DNA from: Glandiceps talaboti
Lineage: Eukaryota; Hemichordata; Enteropneusta; Spengelidae
Length of the DNA stretch: 64,000 nucleotides
Assembly (NCBI RefSeq): GCF_964340395.1
Contig: NC_135553.1
Span: forward strand, 24,560,449 to 24,624,448
Direction of reading: 5' to 3'
Positions 12,001-23,528 of this stretch are shown here, in pieces. Below the pieces are notes generated by a model, which worked only from the letters and a program-made list of their open reading frames with translations, made no database searches and had not been told where the DNA came from. Position numbers and translations under genes: made by a program. The stretch's first letter is position 1; each line of letters begins with the position of its first letter.

Positions 12001-12670
12001 ACTTTTCCCATACTCCTACTGGTCTATTTGTACTTTTCCCATACTCCTACTTGTCTATTTGTACTTTTCCCATACTCCTACTTCTCTACTTGTACTTTTC
12101 CCATACTCCTACTTCTCTATTTGTACTTTTCCCATACTCCTACTGGTCTACTTGTACTTTTCCCATACTCCTACTGGTCTACTTGTACTTTTCCCATACT
12201 CCTACTGGTCTATTTGTACTTTTCCCATACTCCTACTGGTCTACTTGTACTTTTCCCATACTCCTACTGGTCTATTTGTACTTTTCCCATACTCCTACTT
12301 CTCTACTTGTACTTTTCCCATACTCCTACTTGTCTACTTGTACTTTTCCCATACTCCTACTGGTCTATTTGTACTTTTCCCATACTCCTACTTGTCTATT
12401 TGTACTTTTCCCATACTCCTACTTCTCTACTTGTACTTTTCCCATACTCCTACTTCTCTACTTGTACTTTTCCCATACTCCTACTGGTCTACTTGTACTT
12501 TTCCCATACTCCTACTGGTCTATTTGTACTTTTCCCATACTCCTACTGGTCTATTTGTACTTTTCCCATACTCCTACTGGTCTATTTGTACTTTTCCCAT
12601 ACTCCTACTGGTCTATTTGTACTTTTCCCATACTCCTACTGGTCTATTTGTACTTTTCCCATACTCCTAC
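9065..12670. repeat. 31-bp minisatellite, about 116 copies, in the C1q gene intron
   Basis: The unit is about GTACTTTTCCCATACTCCTA then CTGGTCTACTT. Variation is concentrated in the last third (CTGGTCTA, CTTCTCTA, CTTGTCTA, CAGGTCTA), and occasional short units lack the last part. Because 31 is not a multiple of three and the plus-strand unit lacks stops in every frame, long open frames appear in all three plus frames. These are artefacts. In the sense of the C1q transcript the array is pyrimidine-rich. Eight units contain CTCCTACAG|GT, which resembles a 3' splice site after a polypyrimidine tract. The array ends precisely where the duplicated C1q block begins at 12671. Confidence 0.95.
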
Positions 12671-12838
12671 TATGTGTGTGTACGTGTACGTACGTGTGTC
12701 GCTATGATTAGTATTCAGCTTCTGGGCCGAACATGGCAGACGATGTTCAGCGCTGTGTATATTATATGTTGTTTTGCGTTTCTCGGTCTACAAATTCACT
12801 GGTATAGGCAAAACTATAAAATAATAACAATAATGTAC

Positions 12839-12954
12839 GCCCTCCCAGTCCATAATGGACTCAAGCAAACTTTGCACTCCATAATGGGCTCGGCTGTCGC
12901 CTCGCCCATTATGTCGTTCAAAGTTTGCTTTCGTCCATTATGGGCTGGGAGGGC
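12839..12954. repeat. Palindromic hairpin with four CCATAATGG-type words, copy A
   Basis: An inverted repeat with outer arms GCCCTCCCAG / CTGGGAGGGC and inner arms GCAAACTTTG / CAAAGTTTGC. It carries CCATAATGG or its complement four times. The identical element is at 18160-18275 in the duplicated block. It looks like a small palindromic mobile element just upstream of the C1q exon. Confidence 0.75.
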
Positions 12955-13116
12955 ATGCATTATTGTTTAAATATTGATTATTTAATAATAATATATATTT
13001 CTATATTTAACCTCACTATTAATATTCAACAACTTATACCATGTGTTTTTCTAGTATCTTTTTTGAAAACTCTCACAACTCAGATTCTCACAATATACAA
13101 TTATGTTGATTTATAG

Positions 13117-13655
13117 GTACTGGGGTCAAAGGTCAAACAGGTCGTCCTGGAAAGGTTGGCCCACAAGGTGTCAAGGAAGATAAAGGAATAAATGGTGGAG
13201 TTGGATTAGCAGGTGTAAAAGGTCAGAAAGGTGAGACACCCAACCAGGTCAAGGTAGCATTCTCTGTAGCAAGACAGAGTGGTATGTCTGGAACCAGTTC
13301 TGAACAAAATATCACTTACACTCACAGCATTGTACAAGAGAATGCCAATATTGATATCAATACTGGTGTGTTTACCTGTCAAGTACCTGGTATCTATTAT
13401 TTCTCTTTTACATTCTATTCTTATTCTGGTAAGATATTGTGGATTTTATTGAAACTCAATGATGAGTACAAGTTTAGAATCTATCAGCCATCACAATCAG
13501 GATATAGAATGCAATCTCAGAGTGGTATGCTACATCTAGGTCAAGGTGATCAAGTCAAATTAGTGTTAGGGGCAGGTACACATTATAGATTTTACTACAC
13601 TACTACTGCTAATTCTCATTATACCAACACCTTCAATGGTTATCTCATCTCATAA
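13117..13655 (+). CDS. Collagen/C1q terminal exon, copy A
   Basis: The exon follows TTGATTTATAG and needs one base from the previous exon (phase 1). It encodes about ten Gly-X-Y triplets (GVKGQTGRPGKVGPQG...), then a C1q domain from about VKVAFSVARQSG to the C-terminal NTFNGYLIS and stop at 13653-13655. Typical C1q marks are the ITYTHSI strand, TGVFTCQVPGIYYFSFTF, MLHLGQGDQVKL and the final GYL.S. Compared with copy B, one triplet glycine is replaced by glutamate (GVKED against GVKGD), which would interrupt the triple helix, and one C1q residue differs (SGKIL against SGKKL). Either it is an alternative last exon or a degrading duplicate. Confidence 0.85.
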
Positions 13656-13719
13656 TTGATAAATGTAGTAATTTCTTCTATATTATGACAATTATCTCTT
13701 TGTTTATACAATAATAAGT

Positions 13720-14392
13720 GATAGATTGATGTCTTACATATACCATATGTTGTCTTTGATCAATACTAGATACCATATTTGATAGATTGATGTCTTACAT
13801 ATACCATGGAATGTCCTTGATCAATACTAGATACAATATTTGATAGATTGATGTCTTACATATACCATGGAATGTCTTGGATCAATACTAGATACCATAT
13901 TTGATAGATTGATGTCTTACATATACCATGGAATGTCTTTGATCAATACTAGATACCATATTTGATAGATTGATGTCTTACATATACCATGGAATCTTTG
14001 ATCAATACTAGATACCATATTTGATAGATTGATGTCTTACATATACCATGTTGTCTTTGATCAATACTAGATACAATATTTGATAGATTGATGTCTTACA
14101 TATACCATGGAATGTCCTTGATCAATACTAGATACCATATTTGATAGATTGATGTCTTACATATACCATGGAATGTCTTTGATCAATACTAGATACCATA
14201 TTTGATAGATTGATGTCTTACATATACCATGTTGTCTTTGATCAATACGAGATACCATATTTGATAGATTGATGTCTTACATATACCATGGAATGTCCTT
14301 GATCAATACTAGATACCATATTTGATAGATTGATGTCTTACATATACCATGTTGTCTTTGATCAATACTAGATACCATATTTGATAGATTGA
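13720..14392. repeat. 61-bp tandem repeat after C1q exon A, about 11 copies
   Basis: The unit contains GATAGATTGATGTCTTACAT, ATACCATGGAATGTC and GATCAATACTAGATACCATA. It starts about 65 bases after the stop codon, so it is either within the 3' untranslated region or just past it. The same array is about three times longer in copy B, so copy number changed after the duplication. Confidence 0.9.
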
Positions 14393-14524
14393 TGTACTTT
14401 TCCCATACTCCTACTGGTCTATTTGTACTTTTCCCATACTCCTACTGGTACTTTTCCCATACTCCTACTGGTCTATTTGTACTTTTCCCATACTCCTACT
14501 GGTCTACTTGTACTTTTCCCATAA
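14391..14524. repeat. Detached fragment of the 31-bp array
   Basis: Four to five units of the 31-bp repeat (TACTTTTCCCATACTCCTAC...) abut the end of the 61-bp array at GATTGATGT|ACTTTTCCC. The run ends in TTTTCCCATAATGGATC. With the main array at 9065-12670 it brackets duplication copy A. Confidence 0.92.
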
Positions 14525-14627
14525 TGGATCTAGACATACTAAAATCATCAATTCTGTTCTCATCAAACTCTTTGGACAAACTCAATCACAATTAAATTTC
14601 ATCCATACAATATCTTTTAATATACAG

Positions 14628-14717
14628 GCCAACCTGGTGTAATAGGACCAGCTGGTACACAAGGTGTCAAGGGTGACCCAGGTTATAAAGGTGAAATTGC
14701 ATTCATAGGACAACCAG
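14628..14717 (+). CDS. Internal collagen (Gly-X-Y) exon of the C1q gene
   Basis: A 90-base exon between acceptor AATATACAG and donor CCAG|GTGAGT, symmetric phase 1-1, so it can be included or skipped without changing the frame. It encodes GQPGVIGPAGTQGVKGDPGY followed by KGEIAFIGQP, collagen triplets with one imperfection (AFI in place of a Gly-led triplet). It lies between the two C1q exons, so it can only join to copy B. Joined to exon 1 at the 7811 donor it gives an unbroken GAP-GQP-GVI register. Confidence 0.8.
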
Positions 14718-14739
14718 GTGAGTACAACTAAACTGGCCA

Positions 14740-15630
14740 TATGGATGAGGATTGGGTATTTATTTTGGATTTATAATTTATAAAACAATTTTATGATGGC
14801 TTCCTATTTGAAAAATTAATGTGAAACAACATATGTCAAGCCCTTGTTTGTAACTGCAAAAGATTAATAAGTGTGTCAAATCTTTGTTTATATATACATA
14901 CAAGAACAAACTTTTTACAATTTCTTTCTTTTTTTTTGGCTTTTTGCAATTTACTGAGTTACAAACACAGACTATGACAATGTTGTTTCACATTGTTTTT
15001 CAAGTAGGAATTAAGCCATGTGATAATTTTTTTATAACTTAGAAATCCAAAAACAAATTAACCCAATCATCCATATGACCACTTAATATTTTTCGCAGTC
15101 AATTCGCTAAAAATCTTGAGATTTAGAAACAAGCGACCTATCGGTCAGAATAGCTCCGCTGGTTTTTTTTTTAATTTAATTTTTTATTTTGGTGACATGT
15201 AGAAGTGGTTCAGGTCTTCAGCTCTTCACTATGCAGTTTTGTTTTAGCGATGCAATAAAGTGGTTAGTGGTTTCATATGATGTCTCACTATAAAACACAT
15301 TTTACACAGAAGTTGGTAATGTATTGTACTTTTTATACCATAGTCACCATTTTATGACAAAAATCTACTGTTATGAAAAATTGCACAAAATCTCAGAAAA
15401 AAATGACTGGGAAATGCACACAAGAAAAAGAAAAAAAGAGGATTTTGAGGTTGGCTAAAAATAATTCCAGTGTCTTACAGCTGTAACCCTGGAAAATTTT
15501 AATGATGAATGAAATAAACTAGGGATCTAAAATAATTTTGAGGCAATTTGAATTTCAATTTTCTAACAAATTTACAAAGTCAACAACATTCAACTTGTAC
15601 TAGTTGTGGTAGATATATATAGGGAAGAAA
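14740..15630. other. C1q gene intron
   Basis: AT-rich intron sequence with homopolymer runs and no supported gene, RNA or ordered repeat. Confidence 0.5.
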
Positions 15631-15638
15631 TGTATTAA

Positions 15639-16193
15639 TCGCCATCTTAGTTTCCGTACGGCGACAATCTCAAGTACCCGGAAGAGAGTCATTCTCAGCC
15701 ATACGTTACAGTGGTAACACTCGTTCATGTTCGGTTACCTTTCACAAAGAAAACACAACGAAATGGTTGAAATGATCTTTTTTTTTATTTCTTTTCATCA
15801 CAACAACAAAATCTACGTGATCAAAAGTGTTGTAAACTAAACCAGAAAGAATTATCGGACTGGCTAAACTTCCCGATGAACTGGAGTAAGGTCCTACTAC
15901 TTCCAAGCATGGATGTATTAATACATCCATGTTCCAAGTAAGCCTCGATAGTACTATAGTACGTGAGAAAATCGTCTCAAACTAGCGATACAACTTTCAA
16001 AATATAACTTGACATGTCTTCATTTGTTAGAGTTATACAATTCAAGACGGGTTTTCACTCGAAAACAACAATTCTGTGAATAATGACACTCTGAACGCAG
16101 CGATTTCTCGGACGATGTTACCACTGTAACGTATGGCTGACAACGACTTGCTTCCGGGTTAGTCCCTCGTGCATACGGGTGGATTGTCGGCGA
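15639..16193. mobile_element. 555-bp inverted-repeat transposon (MITE) with TTAA ends
   Basis: Imperfect inverted arms of about 75-90 bases share ATTAATCGCC, the CCGGAAG block and AGCCATACGTTACAGTGGTA. TTAA lies at both edges (15635-15638 and 16194-16197). The centre contains a perfect palindrome, CATGGATGTATTAATACATCCATG (about 15909-15932). No transposase frame is present. It lies in the intron between the collagen exon and C1q exon B. Confidence 0.65.
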
Positions 16194-16197
16194 TTAA

Positions 16198-17991
16198 TAC
16201 ATACATCGTCTGATATTTTAATTCACAGTGTTTCTTGTGACCGGCGCCTGTCAGCAGACTCTGCCATTTTTTTCATCATTCCATTGTATTTAAACCTTGT
16301 ACTTGACATTTCGCAATATTTATAATTCTCAACAAAATACCTCAACATGCCTCACTTCGCTCGTACTCAAAGCAGCCCCGCGCGGTATGATCACTGACAC
16401 TGATGACATGATGAGAGAGAACCTTTTCGGATTTACATGTAAAACGGGGAAAGATACGCAAAACATAATGCAAAGTCTGAAGCCAAATTAAAGTTGTAAT
16501 TATTTTAATTATTTTTACTTGCCAAATATTTGCATTTTGGAAAGGCAAGACACGTTCATGTCGTTTAACTTTACATGTGAACTGTGGGCCACAACTTCAA
16601 CCGCATGCCTGGCATGCCCTTCCTTACGCAAGTTGTCTGAATTCTGGTTCACTGTCATTCCAAATTGCACGACAATATAGAATTAACCACAAGTTACATG
16701 TTATCTGAAAACATCACACTTTTATAGTGGGTCTGAAGTGTGATTTTAGTGAGTACCAAGAACGTCCTGTGTTGATACTCAAGATACTTGCTGTGGAAAA
16801 TCGCTCGGTCAAATGAGGTCACCTACAGCTTCTGGTCGAATCAGGATAGAGTATGCAAATGAGGATGTTGCGGACTGGCTGATTATGTAGAAGGGTGCAG
16901 AATTGGATTTGAAGTTTACAACCCTGTTTCGAACAAACGCTTGTCATTTGGGTGCCCAATGCGTAGAATTATGACTATAGCACATATTACATTGCTTGTT
17001 TGACGTCAATAGTGTCTTTTGAAAAGTGGCAGTTTACTTAAAGTCTCGTCGACTGATTTCCAATATGGCGTCGGTCATTATGCTCATTAACATATTCATT
17101 TTTTTTTCAAATTACAAAAAAAAAATCATAAAAAATAAAAATGAGGATGTGCTGACTTGAAATTAACAAATCTGAGTAAGCTACCCCCTGCGCATCAACA
17201 CGCCAGATATCAAAGCAATCTAATAAGAGGTTTTCAAGGAGTTGATGAAAATGACATTTTATGAAAAAAAATCATAAAAAATTGAAAATGGCACAGATCA
17301 ACTTGGCATGAACAAATCTGAATAGCCTCCCCCCAGGGAACATGCACACCAAATATCGAAGAATTCCGACTGTCACTTCCAGAGTAGATAGTAAAAATAT
17401 AAAAGTTTGACGGACACCTATGATTCACTCTACTCTCTATACCTCAATACCCACCTATACCTAAAGCTACGCTTTCAGCTTTCGCTGACAGCGGAGCTAA
17501 AAACCTCATCTTTAGTTCATTATATCTTTGAAGTTAGTTACTGTGACTCCGGGTATCAAATTTCAGAGTCACATTTAACTAAATACTACATATTATAATA
17601 GGACTGAGTTTGACTAACAGACATAAATCATTGTTTAGAATTAAATAGTTTTAAGTATATTCAGTTGTGCTACAAAGCTATTGGTATTATCTTCAAATAA
17701 TGATATTAATATGTGCATAATATGTTTTATTTAATATTATATTATAGCATTACCAATTCCAGTGAATTTTGTGACGTCATCGCTGTACATTATTACTGAT
17801 AATGTACTTCGTTATTGGACATCGCAGCCCTGGAACGAGCATAACAATACAAGCTTATGTTCGTAAGGCAATAAAGGTGTGGGTATTTAAGAACAGGGAA
17901 ATTATGGGGTAAATACACCATAAGAATTTTTTTTAAAAGATTGAAATTAAAATGAAAGAAATTTGTGTTCACAGCAGTTCATTGAAGTGCA
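16198..17991. other. C1q gene intron with degenerate repeats
   Basis: Two diverged stretches of about 130 bases (about 17095-17220 and 17250-17400) share A-rich AAATCATAAAAAAT, ACAAATCTGA and C..CACCAAATATC motifs and resemble the repeat region at 24.6-25.7 kb. Short open stretches at 16297-16550 have no recognisable product. Confidence 0.4.
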
Positions 17992-18159
17992 TATGTGTGT
18001 GTACGTGTACGTACGTGTGTCGCTATGATTAGTATTCAGCTTCTGGGCCGAACATGGCAGACGATGTTCAGCGCTGTGTATATTATATGTTGTTTTGCGT
18101 TTCTCGGTCTACAAATTCACTGGTATTGGCAAAACTATAAAATAATAACAATAATGTAC

Positions 18160-18275
18160 GCCCTCCCAGTCCATAATGGACTCAAGCAAACTTTGCACTC
18201 CATAATGGGCTCGGCTGTCGCCTCGCCCATTATGTCGTTCAAAGTTTGCTTTCGTCCATTATGGGCTGGGAGGGC
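18160..18275. repeat. Palindromic hairpin with four CCATAATGG-type words, copy B
   Basis: Identical to 12839-12954 and carried by the segmental duplication. Nested complementary arms end in GCCCTCCCAG / CTGGGAGGGC. Confidence 0.75.
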
Positions 18276-18437
18276 ATGCATTATTGTTTAAATATTGATT
18301 ATTTAATAATAATATATATTTCTATATTTAACCTCACTATTAATATTCAACAACTTATACCATGTGTTTTTCTAGTATCTTTTTTGAAAACTCTCACAAC
18401 TCAGATTCTCACAATATACAATTATGTTGATTTATAG

Positions 18438-18976
18438 GTACTGGGGTCAAAGGTCAAACAGGTCGTCCTGGAAAGGTTGGCCCACAAGGTGTCAAGGGAG
18501 ATAAAGGAATAAATGGTGGAGTTGGATTAGCAGGTGTAAAAGGTCAGAAAGGTGAGACACCAAACCAGGTCAAGGTAGCATTCTCTGTAGCAAGACAGAG
18601 TGGTATGTCTGGAACCAGTTCTGAACAAAATATCACTTACACTCACAGCATTGTACAAGAGAATGCCAATATTGATATCAATACTGGTGTGTTTACCTGT
18701 CAAGTACCTGGTATCTATTATTTCTCTTTTACATTCTATTCTTATTCTGGTAAGAAATTGTGGATTTTATTGAAACTCAATGATGAGTACAAGTTTAGAA
18801 TCTATCAGCCATCACAATCAGGATATAGAATGCAATCTCAGAGTGGTATGCTACATCTAGGTCAAGGTGATCAAGTCAAATTAGTGTTAGGGGCAGGTAC
18901 ACATTATAGATTTTACTACACTACTACTGCTAATTCTCATTATACCAACACCTTCAATGGTTATCTCATCTCATAA
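18438..18976 (+). CDS. Collagen/C1q terminal exon, copy B
   Basis: Same structure as copy A: phase 1 acceptor after TTGATTTATAG, about ten Gly-X-Y triplets, then a C1q domain ending GYLIS with the stop at 18974-18976. Here the collagen run keeps GVKGDKGING without the Gly-to-Glu change. With exon 1 and the 90-base collagen exon it makes a coherent secreted collagen-like C1q protein of roughly 260 residues, depending on the exon 1 donor. C1q-domain proteins with collagen stems form trimers that bind carbohydrates, lipids or microbes in many invertebrates. The ligand here is unknown. Confidence 0.88.
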
Positions 18977-19040
18977 TTGATAAATGTAGTAATTTCTTCT
19001 ATATTATGACAATTATCTCTTTGTTTATACAATAATAAGT

Positions 19041-21036
19041 GATAGATTGATGTCTTACATATACCATGGAATGTCTTGGATCAATACTAGATACCATATT
19101 TGATAGATTGATGTCTTACATATACCATGGAATCTTTGATCAATACGAGATACCATATTTGATAGATTGATGTCTTACATATACCATGGAATGTCTTTGA
19201 TCAATACTAGATACCATATTTGATAGATTGATGTCTTACATATACCATGGAATGTCTTGGATCAATACTAGATACCATATTTGATAGATTGATGTCTTAC
19301 ATATACCATGGAATGTCTTGGATCAATACTAGATACAATATTTGATTTGATGTCTTACATATACCATGGAATGTCTTGGATCAATACTAGATACCATATT
19401 TGATAGATTGATGTCTTACATATACCATGGAATGTCTTGGATCAATACTAGATACCATATTTGATAGATTGATGTCTTACATATACCATGGAATGTCTTT
19501 GATCAATACGAGATACCATATTTGATAGATTGATGTCTTACATATACCATGGAATGTCTTGGATCAATACTAGATACCATATTTGATAGATTGAAGTCTT
19601 ACATATACCATGGAATGTCTTTGATCAATACTAGATACCATATTTGATAGATTGATGTCTTACATATACCATGGAATGTCTTGGATCAATACTAGATACC
19701 ATATTTGATAGATTGATGTCTTACATATACCATGGAATGTCTTGGATCAATACTAGATACCATATTTGATAGATTGATGTCTTACATATACCATGGAATC
19801 TTTGATCAATACGAGATACCATATTTGATAGATTGATGTCTTACATATACCATGGAATGTCTTGGATCAATACTAGATACCATATTTGATAGATTGATGT
19901 CTTACATATACCATGGAATGTCTTGGATCAATACTAGATACCATATTTGATAGATTGATGTCTTACATATACCATGGAATGTCTTTGATCAATACTAGAT
20001 ACCATATTTGATAGATTGATGTCTTACATATACCATGGAATGTCTTGGATCAATACTAGATACCATATTTGATAGATTGATGTCTTACATATACCATGTT
20101 GTCTTTGATCAATACTAGATACCATATTTGATAGATTGATGTCTTACATATACCATGGAATGTCCTTGATCAATACTAGATACCATATTTGATAGATTGA
20201 TGTCTTACATATACCATGGAATGTCTTTGATCAATACTAGATACCATATTTGATAGATTGATGTCTTACATATACCATGGAATGTCTTGGATCAATACTA
20301 GATACCATATTTGATAGATTGATGTCTTACATATACCATGGAATGTCTTTGATCAATACTAGATACCATATTTGATAGATTGATGTATTACATATACCAT
20401 GGAATGTCTTGGATCAATACTAGATACCATATTTGATAGATTGATGTCTTTATATACCATGTTGTCTTGGATCAATACTAGATACCATATTTGATAGATT
20501 GATGTCTTTATATACCATGGAATGTCCTTGATCAATACTAGATACCATATTTGATAGATTGATGTCTTTATATACCATGTTGTCTTGGATCAATACTAGA
20601 TACCATATTTGATAGATTGATGTCTTTATATACCATGGAATGTCCTTGATCAATACTAGATACCATATTTGATAGATTGATGTCTTACATATACCATGGA
20701 ATGTCTTTGATCAATACTAGATACCATATTTGATAGATTGATGTCTTACATATACCATGGAATGTCTTGGATCAATACTAGATACCATATTTGATAGATT
20801 GATGTCTTACATATACCATGGAATATCTGTGATCAATACTAGATACCATATTTGATAGATTGATGTCTTACATATACCATGGAATGTCTTGGATCAATAC
20901 TAGATACCATATTTGATAGCTTGATGTCTTACATATACCATGGAATATCTGTGATCAATACTAGATACCATATTTGATAGATTGATGTCTTACATATACC
21001 ATGTTGTCTTTGATCAATACTAGATACCATATTTCT
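19041..21036. repeat. 61-bp tandem repeat after C1q exon B, about 33 copies
   Basis: Same unit as at 13720-14392. Subtypes differ around the CCATGGAATGTCTTGG, CCATGGAATCTTTG and CCATGTTGTCTTTG positions, with some units of 59 or 57 bases. The array starts about 65 bases after the stop codon. CCATGG and GATC-containing dyads recur in every unit. Confidence 0.95.
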
Positions 21037-21177
21037 GAGAGTCTGTTACAACAGTAATTTACCACATAACAATGTTTACATGATGGAATTTAAATTGATA
21101 ACTTTATTCTACACATTACTTATTGTAATTATAGAAATGACTCAACGTAATGTCTTGGACTACAAAATATAATACCT

Positions 21178-21222
21178 TAAGGGAAATACCGCTGTAACAT
21201 TGCTGTAACAGCAGTATTTCCC
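21178..21222. repeat. Short hairpin
   Basis: GGGAAATACCGCTGTAACA pairs with TGTAACAGCAGTATTTCCC across a loop of only a few bases. The next 300 bases contain many GCTGTG / CACAGC words but no clear tandem period. Confidence 0.6.
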
Positions 21223-21649
21223 ACAGCCATGTACCCTCTGTGTGAGCAATGCTAGTCGGATAAGAACAAAAGGGTTCCTACAGGGTATTATTCCACCATA
21301 GCTGTGATGTATGTGCACGACTGTGTGCTAGGTATGCAGTACACAGCTATGGAAATGGGATGTGCAAAACAGTCGAGGCACAGAAGGCACTATTCCACAT
21401 CCATGCAACAAGTACATTTTTCAAAACCCTGTACCAGGGTTGTGAAAAAATATACCCTGAGGCTGTAACAGGGCTGTGAGGCACACAGCTGGTACATAGC
21501 TGTGCTCTTCTTCCTAGTGCTAGGATGTACAACGTTCCCTAGGTGCAGATTGAATGAATACCTGTATGTACTTTTTTTGCAATTTTTGTGATTTGTCAAA
21601 GAGTTTCATCTCTTGACTGTATGCAATCAAGACTACTTCAGTTACTTAT

Positions 21650-23528
21650 GCTATCTAACTATTTTGTATTATTAGTTGATTCATATACAGTACATGTATG
21701 TAGTGGAAATATTTACTATCTAGCTATTTTGTACTATTAGTTGATTCATATACAGTACATGTATGTAGTGGAAATATTTACTATCTAGGTATTTTGTATT
21801 ATTAGTTGATACATATACAGTACATGTTTGTAGTGGAAATATTTACTATCTAGGTATTTTGTATTATTAGTTGATTCATATACAGTACATGTATATAGTG
21901 GAAATATTTACTATCTAGCTATTTTGTATTATTAGTTGAATCATATACAGTACATGTATGTAGTGGAAATATTTACTATCTAGCTATTTTGTATTATTAG
22001 TTGAATCATATACAGTACATGTATGTAGTGGAAATATTTACTATCTAGCTATTTTGTATTATTAGTTGATACATATACAGTACATGTATATAGTGGAAAT
22101 ATTTACTATCTAGCTATTTTGTATTATTAGTTGAATCATATACAGTACATGTATGTAGTGGAAATATTTACTATCTAGCTATTTTGTATTATTAGTTGAA
22201 TCATATACAGTACATGTATGTAGTGGAAATATTTACTATCTAGCTATTTTGTATTATTAGTTGATTCATATACAGTACATGTATATAGTGGAAATATTTA
22301 CTATCTAGCTATTTTGTACTATTAGTTGATTCATATACAGTACATGTATGTAGTGGAAATATTTACTATTTAGCTATTTTGTATTATTAGTTGATTCAAA
22401 TACAATACATGTATGTAGTGGAAATATTTACTATCTAGCTATTTTGTATTATTAGTTGATTCATATACAGTACATGTATGTAGTGGAAATATTTACTATC
22501 TAGCTATTTTGTATTATTAGTTGATTCATATACAGTACATGTATGTAGTGGAAATATTTACTATCTAGCTATTTTGTATTATTAGTTGATTCATATACAG
22601 TACATGTATATAGTGAAAATATTTACTATCTAGCTATTTTGTACTATTAGTTGATTCATATACAGTTCATGTATGTAGTGGAAATATTTACTATCTAGCT
22701 ATTTTGTACTATTAGTTGATTCATATACAGTATGTAGTGGAAACATTTACTATCTAGCTATTTTGTACTATTAGTTGATTCATATACAGTACATGTATGT
22801 AGTGGAAATATTTACTCTCTAGCTATTTTGTACTATTAGTTGATTCATATACAGTACATGTATGTAGTGGAAATATTTACTATCTAGCTATTTTGTACTA
22901 TTAGTTGATTCATATACAGTACATGTATGTAGTGGAAATATTTACTATCTAGCTATTTTGTATTATTAGTTGATTCATATACAGTACATGTATGTAGTGG
23001 AAATATTTACTATCTAGCTATTTTGTATTATTAGTTGATTCATATACAGTACATGTATGTAGTGGAAATATTTACTATCTAGCTATTTTGTACTATTAGT
23101 TGATTCATATACAGTACATGTATGTAGTGGAAATATTTACTATCTAGCTATTTTGTATTATTAGTTGATTCATATACAGTACATGTATGTAGTGGAAATA
23201 TTTACTATTTAGCTATTTTGTATTATTAGTTGATTCATATACAGTACATGTATGTAGTGGAAATATTTACTATTTAGCTATTTTGTGTTATTAGTTGATT
23301 CATATACAGTACATGTATGTAGTGGAAATATTTACTATTTAGCTATTTTGTACTATTAGTTGATTCATATACAGTACATGTATGTAATGGAAATATTTAC
23401 TATCTAGCTATTTTGTATTATTAGTTGATTCATATACAGTACATGTATGTAGTGGATATTTACTATCTAGCTATTTTGTACTATTAGTTGATTCATATAC
23501 AATACATGTTTGTAGTGGAAATATTTAC
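21650..23528. repeat. 65-bp satellite-like array, about 29 copies
   Basis: The unit contains CTATCTAGCTATTTTGTATT, ATTAGTTGATTCATATACAG and TACATGTATGTAGTGGAAAT at a 65-base period. Differences are single bases (TATT/TACT, GATTC/GAATC) plus a few short deletions. Each unit includes the palindrome TACATGTA. There is no coding potential. Confidence 0.95.

Larger units (their letters stand above)
12671..14393 (+). repeat. Segmental duplication, copy A (contains C1q exon A)
   Basis: Bases 12671 to about 13720 match 17992 to about 19041 at a constant offset of 5321 with no indels. I saw only four substitutions through the end of the C1q exon. Both copies continue into a 61-bp tandem array. Copy A is flanked on both sides by 31-bp repeat units (9065-12670 and 14391-14524), which suggests the block was inserted into that array. 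Confidence 0.9.
17992..21036 (+). repeat. Segmental duplication, copy B (contains C1q exon B)
   Basis: Partner of 12671-14393 with an offset of 5321 bp. The left edge is TATGTGTGTGTACGTG, preceded here by unique sequence and not by the 31-bp repeat. The flanks are not made of the 31-bp array, so copy B is probably the ancestral location. Confidence 0.9.

Noticed and set aside
8947-12970. Long plus-strand open frames (up to 795 residues of a LVYLYFSHTPTG-like repeat)
   Set aside because: They arise because the 31-bp unit has no stop in any plus frame. All three frames are open and shift into each other, there is no independent start or codon bias, and the region lies in an intron.
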